From NCBI RefSeq assembly GCF_018143015.1, contig NC_054741.1, forward strand, positions 14,693,736-14,757,735: a stretch of DNA of 64,000 nt, in the 5' to 3' direction. Every line of letters begins with the position of its first letter. The first letter of the stretch is position 1. The notes below the pieces were generated by a model. That model was not told the origin of the DNA. It ran no database searches and was given only the letters and a program-made list of their open reading frames with translations. A program made the position numbers and the translations under genes. This DNA is from Lytechinus variegatus (Eukaryota > Echinodermata > Echinoidea > Temnopleuroida > Toxopneustidae). Positions 58,532-64,000 of this stretch are shown here, piece by piece.

Positions 58532-61500
58532 ACTACTAGCTCAGACTGTGTCAGAGCAGTAGCAGTAGGTACCATAGGTGTAGCTGAAATCTGAATGATG
58601 GGCCTAGTAATTAATACTTTAATGGGCTAGCTTAATAAACCTTGTACTGAGAGTGGCGAACATGCGCATGCTTAAACTAACCAACTTTAGACAGTTGATC
58701 CAGCCGAGAACTAACGTTAGAAAGACTACTTGAAAATGAAATGACTAATTTTATAGGAAAAGGATTAGACTGAGTGTGAGACAAAAAACCTTCAAAAGGC
58801 TTCAGTGTTAGAGACTAGAGTGGCTAATGACTGGAACTCTTTGCCCGCTGAGGTAGTCACAGCAACAACATTATCATAATTATCATTACCATCATCAATT
58901 TTGGCATTAGCATCAATCATCATTATGATTATGCCTACTGTTAATTTCTTCTGCTTTATCCTCTTAAATTTTTGTTTTAATGGTGTTCTAATTTCTAAAT
59001 AAGTTTAATTAATGTCATATTTTTTTTAGTGATCATGTTAATAATATCAATATCTAGTGATACTCATTTTCTATTTCAAAGGTCTTTTCCATTACCCGGT
59101 ATTGGCTTGTTATAAAAGGCCATGTAGGTTGCGCATAACTTTATGGTAAATTTGGGTTGGGCTCAATTACAAGGTAATTGATCAATTACTTAATTCATTA
59201 ATTCCATGTTTTAGAGTAATTGTAATTGAAGTTTTGAAAGGGAAAGTAATTGTAATTGATAAGAAAATGTAACTGACTTTAATTACTGTCAATTACTTCG
59301 AATAACATTTAATGACTTAACATTAATCTTCAAGTGTGAAGGACACAGGTCTACCCTGAAGAAGAAGAATAAACTGACATTAATGATTTTAGAATTTAAT
59401 TTCAGGACCTTTTCCATGTCAACTGCTTCAGCATCAAAGAGATTAAGAGGCAGAATCCGTGCTCTCTAACCTAAACGTTCATCTTGTCAGTTCCTATGTA
59501 ACTTTGAATTACGTTGAAATAGGGGGTACTCTGATAAGAATAAAAACTGGTTCCATTTATGACTTTCCTAGAAAGTAATTGACAAAAGTATTTGGAAATT
59601 GTAATTGAAAAAAGTGTGATTTAATTGAAAAGTACGCCTAATTGTAATTGGAATTTTCTTCAATTACATAATTGTAATTGAAATTGAAGAAAATAGTTTA
59701 GCCCAACCCTGGCAAAAGGGTAACATCAGGATTTCTTGAAGGGAGGGGAGGGGAGGGGGGCTTGACAACCCAAAGGGGAAGCCATTTTGTTTTAATTGAA
59801 TAATAGGGGTTATAGGCAGTAGAGTAACGTGATTTATATCTGACTTCTTGATAGGGCCTAGACCGCCGCCTAGTCTTTATTCTTTCTTCCCTACTCTTTT
59901 TCTTTTTCATCATTTTCTCCTCTTGTTTGTTTTTCTCCATTACTGTAACAAGCATATGAATGCATTCACCACTCCCCCTTAGCAACGCTCCTGGTATACA
60001 TGTGTATGGTCGCATATCCTGATGGTGTCTTCCTAAAGCCATGAGCATTGCAACTGGCTTGTAAAAGTTTGGATGAGATTATCATGCTTTATCTGCGGTC
60101 CTTTTACGGCGCATTTTTGTAAATGGTACATTTGGCAATCTCTATCACTTGGTAGCTTTGTTCTTTGATTGACAAGTTGCCTGCTATTTAGCAGGTCTAG
60201 CTTGCTTCTATGCACTCCACTATACTGGTCATTTAATTTTGGCCCTTAGGCTGCCCATGAAAATTTACCCGAAACTGATGCGTAACTTACACAGCCTTTT
60301 TTAACAAGCCTTTCCATTTCTGAAAATCTGTTGATTTAATTCAGTTTCAAAATGGATGTAAAATGGAAAATGCATTTTGTCTTATAAATTGTACACAGCC
60401 ATGACTGCAGAGACCTGAATTCTGCTCTGCAAAGGTAAATTCAATAGATTCTCTCAAGAAAAGTAAATAACCAAAAATATTTTCTTTTTGATTAACTGGT
60501 AAACCCCAAATCACTGTCCCTGAATATAAGGTTTCATAATTTTCCTTCTACTACAGCATAAGCTCAAGGGTGCTGCTATTATCCTTGGAGGGGGTGCTGT
60601 TTGTTTCACCGGGATCAACATTGCTAATGGCAATGAGAAGTTCTACCATGACTTTGTGATGCCAGCGTTCCGATGGGTAGACCCAGAAAGAGCCCACGTC
60701 TTGGCAGTGAAAGCCGCAGCCTGGGGATTGGTGCCAAGGAGCAAGTACAAGGATTCTTCAATTCTGGTAAGCATTGATCATTGCTTCCCATTCAAAACAG
60801 TGTGGTGTTTCATAAAGGTAACTAATAAAGTTCTAAAGACATGCCTGACTTTACGCACAACTAGAACTTTTCCAGTTTGGCCCTTATGAGGGGAAAATCT
60901 TCTTTGCTAAACATAGAGGGAGACTCACAGAAAACAAATTAACCCCTCCCCCCCCAAGTCCACTTCAGCAGGAGGCAACTGAAGTGGAAAGGGCAGGGGG
61001 GGGGGTAATGTGACTGTTTTTAGTCTCCCTCTGGAGGAAGTAGATTCCCTCTCACAAGTAACCAAAGTGGACAAGAGTTGAACATGTTTTAGACTGTGCT
61101 AAGTTAGGGTCACTAGTCTCCTAAGGAAGTCATGCATACATGTATTTTACAAACAGAAATATGAAACAAACCCAGTTTGAAAGTTTCGTATTATTTTATG
61201 GATAGACTAGTTAACCTTCTTGTACTGAATTATATGCCCCAAATTTCAAAATTTCTGTTTATTTTACATAAACTATGCCTTGAAATACATGATAACAACA
61301 ATAATTTAGATCCAAAAATATTGGATTTCAACTTTTATGGAATGCAAATTATTGAAAATCTGATTCTGCACGAGAAAGTGTCACCAGTTATGTATAAATT
61401 TTTTGTTAAACAGCTTTATTAAACATCACCCTGGTATGGAAAAAAAAACTATTTGACAGCTAAATCCAGCAAACATAGTGAAGATATAAAGTACAATCAA

Positions 61501-63658
61501 TATTAGAAAGTATGTTAGGGCCGTAAACTTTTGGCCCTCTAAAATAATGCAAATCATGTGATATAATATCCACCATATATACTTCCCTAGATATATTTGA
61601 TGAAAAATCTTCATAAAAACATACTAGATACCAGGCGCGCCAGAACACTTTCAGTTTTGAAGGGGCAAAATACCGAAGGGGGCACAATATATTTGACAGC
61701 GTGAGATACTGAAGCGATCAAGTGGGAGAGGGGGTTGGACCCCCCGTAAGGACTTTGTGTAAAAATGGTGTATAAAAGTTGCATTTCTAAGAGAATTCAA
61801 AAATAAATTTCTTGAGAATTAAACATAGAATTCACTACGAAAGACTATACTCAGAGTTTATGAGAACCTATATAATCTGCGCGCAAAATGTGTTTTTTGT
61901 GTCTGATTAATTGAATTACGTAATACGCTTATAAATATTGACTCAAAATACCAGAAATTACATTTTTCATGCATTGTCCTTTCAGAAATACTTATTTATA
62001 TTCATTTACATACACGGACGACACAAGAGAGCACAAAAGTTTCAAGGAGTGTATTAAGCAGAAGAAGCGTAACAACAGAAACAACATACATTCTAATGAA
62101 TGTCTTTTCAAATTCAAAATGTCATACTGTTCTGACGTGGCAGACGTCGATAAGCACTTAAATCCCCATTTTATGCAAATCATTTCTGACCTCAGCATTG
62201 GAGATAGTCAGTCCCTGATTATCCATGCATAGGCAAAACGTTTCATATTTTGTAACTGGAGGAAAAAGAAATATGACCTGCTTAATTATTGTCTAACAAT
62301 TTTATACTTTTCTGAAAATTTAAAACATTACTCGATTTATGTGTTTCCTTTGGCATGTTTTGTATGGCTGGGAAGCACTTTTGGATGACCCCTTCAAAAT
62401 CTTCTTTTTTCTTTACATATTTTCTGGGGAAAATGTGACCATAACTAGGAAATGATGAATATCAAATTCCATGAAATATTCATTTGTAAATAATCATGAA
62501 TTAACAAACTACGGCAGTTCATAATGTACATTATGTAACATTATTTAGAAGAAAACAATTACATTCCAATAGCGGATGTGGTTGACGGTACACCATGTGG
62601 AGTTTTCGAAAAAGTGGATAGAGGAAGAAGTGAAATTGATAGGAGGAAGTGGACAGTTGATAGTCGAGTAATTTTTTGTTCAAATGAGCGTAGTCCTGAT
62701 AAAGACAGTAAACCAGAAAAGGTTGAAGACTTGAAGAGGCTTGATTAGTTGATAGATGAGTACTGCTCTGCACTCCATTCGCCGACTCAAGCTAGCATCT
62801 TCTCATTTATCCAATAAGCAACTTTCAAGCCTCTATAACTCTTTAAACTTTTCAGTTTTACAGCTATTTTCAGATTTCATATGTTGCTTGAGTAACTAGT
62901 GTTCACGCGCGTTGGTGATATCGGGTCCGGTCTGAGTGTTTCTGGGCGACCGCAGGTTTGTTAGCCGACACAGCATTGGCGAACCACTTTCAATTTGCCA
63001 TTCGGTTTTAGTCTGAAATGAATTCATTAAAAGGTTAAACGTTATCACACTGTAATAAGATGGGAAAGGGGCTTATCAAAGGTATGTTTCACAGAGGGAC
63101 ATATTGGTCAAAAGACGCAAGGCTTACTATGATGTGTAATTCAGGGGGAAAATGTTTTCATTTTTGACAATGGAAATGACAATTCTTTGGCAGAAAAGTG
63201 TCTTCATCGTTTACTTTTGTCCTTAAATGATATAATTTTTCTACTTTTAGGGGGGCTAAATCTTGTTTTGCCCAATTTTCTTTGAGGGGGCAAATGCCCC
63301 CCCCCCCCCCTCCTTCCGGCACCCTTGCTAGATACCGGATCTATCATATCAGTATTATTGCAAGCATGTGTAAAGTTGTGAAAATTCAATAATTTTACAC
63401 CGGGTACCGGTATGTATACAAACCTGTGTTTCCAACTGTCCATATTTTTCCATTACAGCACTGCAAAGCCATGGGTTTAGAATTCACCAATCCCATTGGC
63501 ATGGCCGCTGGATTTGACAAGCATGCGGAGGCCATGAATGGTCTACTCAAGATGGGTTTTGGGTTCGTAGAGGTTGGCAGTGTCACCCCTGAACCCCAAG
63601 AGGGAAACCCCAAACCCAGAGTGTTCAGATTGACCGAAGACAAGGCAATTATCAATAG
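58424..63658 (+). CDS. DHODH: Dihydroorotate dehydrogenase (quinone), mitochondrial, 5' part
   Basis: DHODH oxidises dihydroorotate to orotate on the inner mitochondrial membrane and passes electrons to ubiquinone, the fourth step of pyrimidine synthesis. Exons seen are 60557-60766 and 63459-63658; a predicted first exon contributes only the ATG at 58424-58426. Exon 2 encodes [19 protein letters not shown], a membrane-anchoring hydrophobic stretch as in human (AVIILGGGGLLF), then [16 protein letters not shown], where the quinone tunnel helices lie. Exon 3 encodes [39 protein letters not shown] and RVFRL, the start of the FMN-binding barrel. It ends at phase 2 inside INR. Remaining exons lie beyond the right edge. 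The single-codon first exon is an inference; exons 2 and 3 are certain. Confidence 0.93.
58758..58880 (+). mobile_element. LINE reverse-transcriptase C-terminal fragment
   Basis: One frame reads [14 protein letters not shown] and another [20 protein letters not shown]. RVxNDWNSLPxEVV is the well-known C-terminal tail of CR1/Jockey-type LINE polymerases in deuterostomes. The two parts are in different frames, so it is a dead 3' fragment of about 120 bp in DHODH intron 1. Confidence 0.7.
59154..59710. mobile_element. 557-bp element rich in AATTAC/GTAATTG, TIR GGGTTGGGCT
   Basis: GGGTTGGGCTCAATTACAAG at the left mirrors TAGCCCAACCC at the right. The inner parts at both ends are dense in GTAATTGTAATTG, around a non-repetitive core. 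It lies in DHODH intron 1 and has no ORF. Confidence 0.7.
60557..60766 (+). CDS. DHODH: DHODH exon 2: membrane anchor and quinone-tunnel segment
   Basis: Seventy codons, phase 0 at both ends, follow TTCTACTACAG and end in CTG-GTAAGC. The peptide runs from [13 protein letters not shown] to [13 protein letters not shown] and parallels human residues from about AQDAVIILGGG to LLPRARFQDSDML. Confidence 0.95.
61633..63327. mobile_element. 1695-bp insertion with 9-bp target duplication in DHODH intron 2
   Basis: CTAGATACC at 61624-61632 is repeated exactly at 63328-63336. The inserted DNA starts AGGCGCGCCAGAACAC and ends CCGGCACCCTTG, with weak inverted similarity of the ends (GCGCCAGAA against GTGCCGGAA). 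A 9-bp duplication fits Mutator-like and some other DNA transposons. An 87-codon ORF at 61969-62232 has no recognised family, and no transposase is visible, so it is probably non-autonomous or a deletion derivative. Confidence 0.75.
63459..63658 (+). CDS. DHODH: DHODH exon 3: start of the FMN-binding barrel
   Basis: Sixty-six codons plus two bases follow [31 protein letters not shown] aligns with human LGHKFRNPVGIAAGFD, and [20 protein letters not shown] with [20 protein letters not shown]. The donor is AATAG-GTATTG at phase 2. Confidence 0.96.
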
Positions 63659-64000
63659 GTATTGAGGAAATCAGGGAATGTTTTAAGAAGAATGAAGTTG
63701 TACTAAAAATAATGTTTAAGCAAAAATGTGCAAATGATATGTACATTAACATGCAGACTCATTGATAGAAAAGTGTGTTGAATGATCATGATGTGACTAA
63801 TTCAGTCATGTATTATATTCTACATACAACTGGAAATTTATGTAAACTTTCCCCAGATTGTAAGCAGGTTTGAAGCAATTTTTTTTTACCATGATATGTA
63901 TATGAATGTCTTGATGTTCATTTGTTGTAAAGTTTTACTTTTCCTTTTTTTGCCCCTATGAACAATTTACAGCATTCCACAAAGCCTCAAAACTCTTTTT

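Noticed and set aside
61177-61422. 81-codon ORF in DHODH intron 2
   Set aside because: AT-rich chance frame with no family features and no splice context.
1-64000. CRISPR arrays, operons, prophages, LTR or capsid-bearing elements
   Set aside because: The DNA is animal nuclear. No regular spacer array, gag/pol-like ORF or paired long terminal repeat was seen; the only reverse-transcriptase trace is the short LINE fragment at 58758-58880.

Overview
The window is an AT-rich animal nuclear segment with large introns, GT-AG splicing and many small terminal-inverted-repeat (TIR) elements. Gene content (ACIN1, ACP5, DHODH), frequent TACATGTA motifs and the repeat families (for example a short element with ends like GGGCCCATTTCATAAAG) suggest a marine invertebrate deuterostome, most likely an echinoderm such as a sea urchin. 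The species cannot be fixed from the sequence alone.

Layout. (1) 599-704: first coding exon of an unidentified minus-strand gene that runs off the left edge. (2) 7686-41740, minus strand: a complete acinus gene (ACIN1). I resolved it into 14 coding exons, 3369 nt including the stop, whose splice phases all agree and which give a 1122-residue protein. It carries an N-terminal SAP domain, acidic and SR-like low-complexity parts, the divergent acinus RRM, an RE/RD-rich stretch, the RNPS1/SAP18-binding motif and an RS tail. Its introns hold several small transposons and one possible antisense non-coding transcript (about 36100-39000). (3) 41430-45549: a CpG-rich region with the ACIN1 start, a TATA-type motif on the opposite strand and a possible small divergent spliced transcript. 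(4) 45600-55700: a gene-poor repeat block, with a degenerate tandem array broken by two foldback elements at TTAA sites, scattered GC-rich repeats and an inverted-repeat element. (5) 55888-56901, minus strand: an uninterrupted tartrate-resistant (purple) acid phosphatase ORF (ACP5). (6) 58424-63658, plus strand: the 5' part of dihydroorotate dehydrogenase (DHODH), which continues past the right edge.

The three identified genes do not form a pathway. Acinus acts in the ASAP/exon-junction splicing complex, ACP5 is a secreted or lysosomal di-metal phosphatase, and DHODH is the mitochondrial enzyme of pyrimidine synthesis.

The most unusual structure is a roughly 475-bp near-perfect palindrome (58056-58531) at the predicted DHODH promoter and first exon. 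Each arm carries the same leader ending in ATG followed directly by a GTAAGT splice donor, so the DHODH start appears mirrored on the opposite strand, facing ACP5. Also notable are the lack of the vertebrate caspase-3 site (DELD) in acinus, a 27-bp triplication that copies a 3' splice site, and a 1.7-kb insertion in a DHODH intron flanked by a perfect 9-bp target duplication. I saw no retroviral, LTR or capsid-bearing element.
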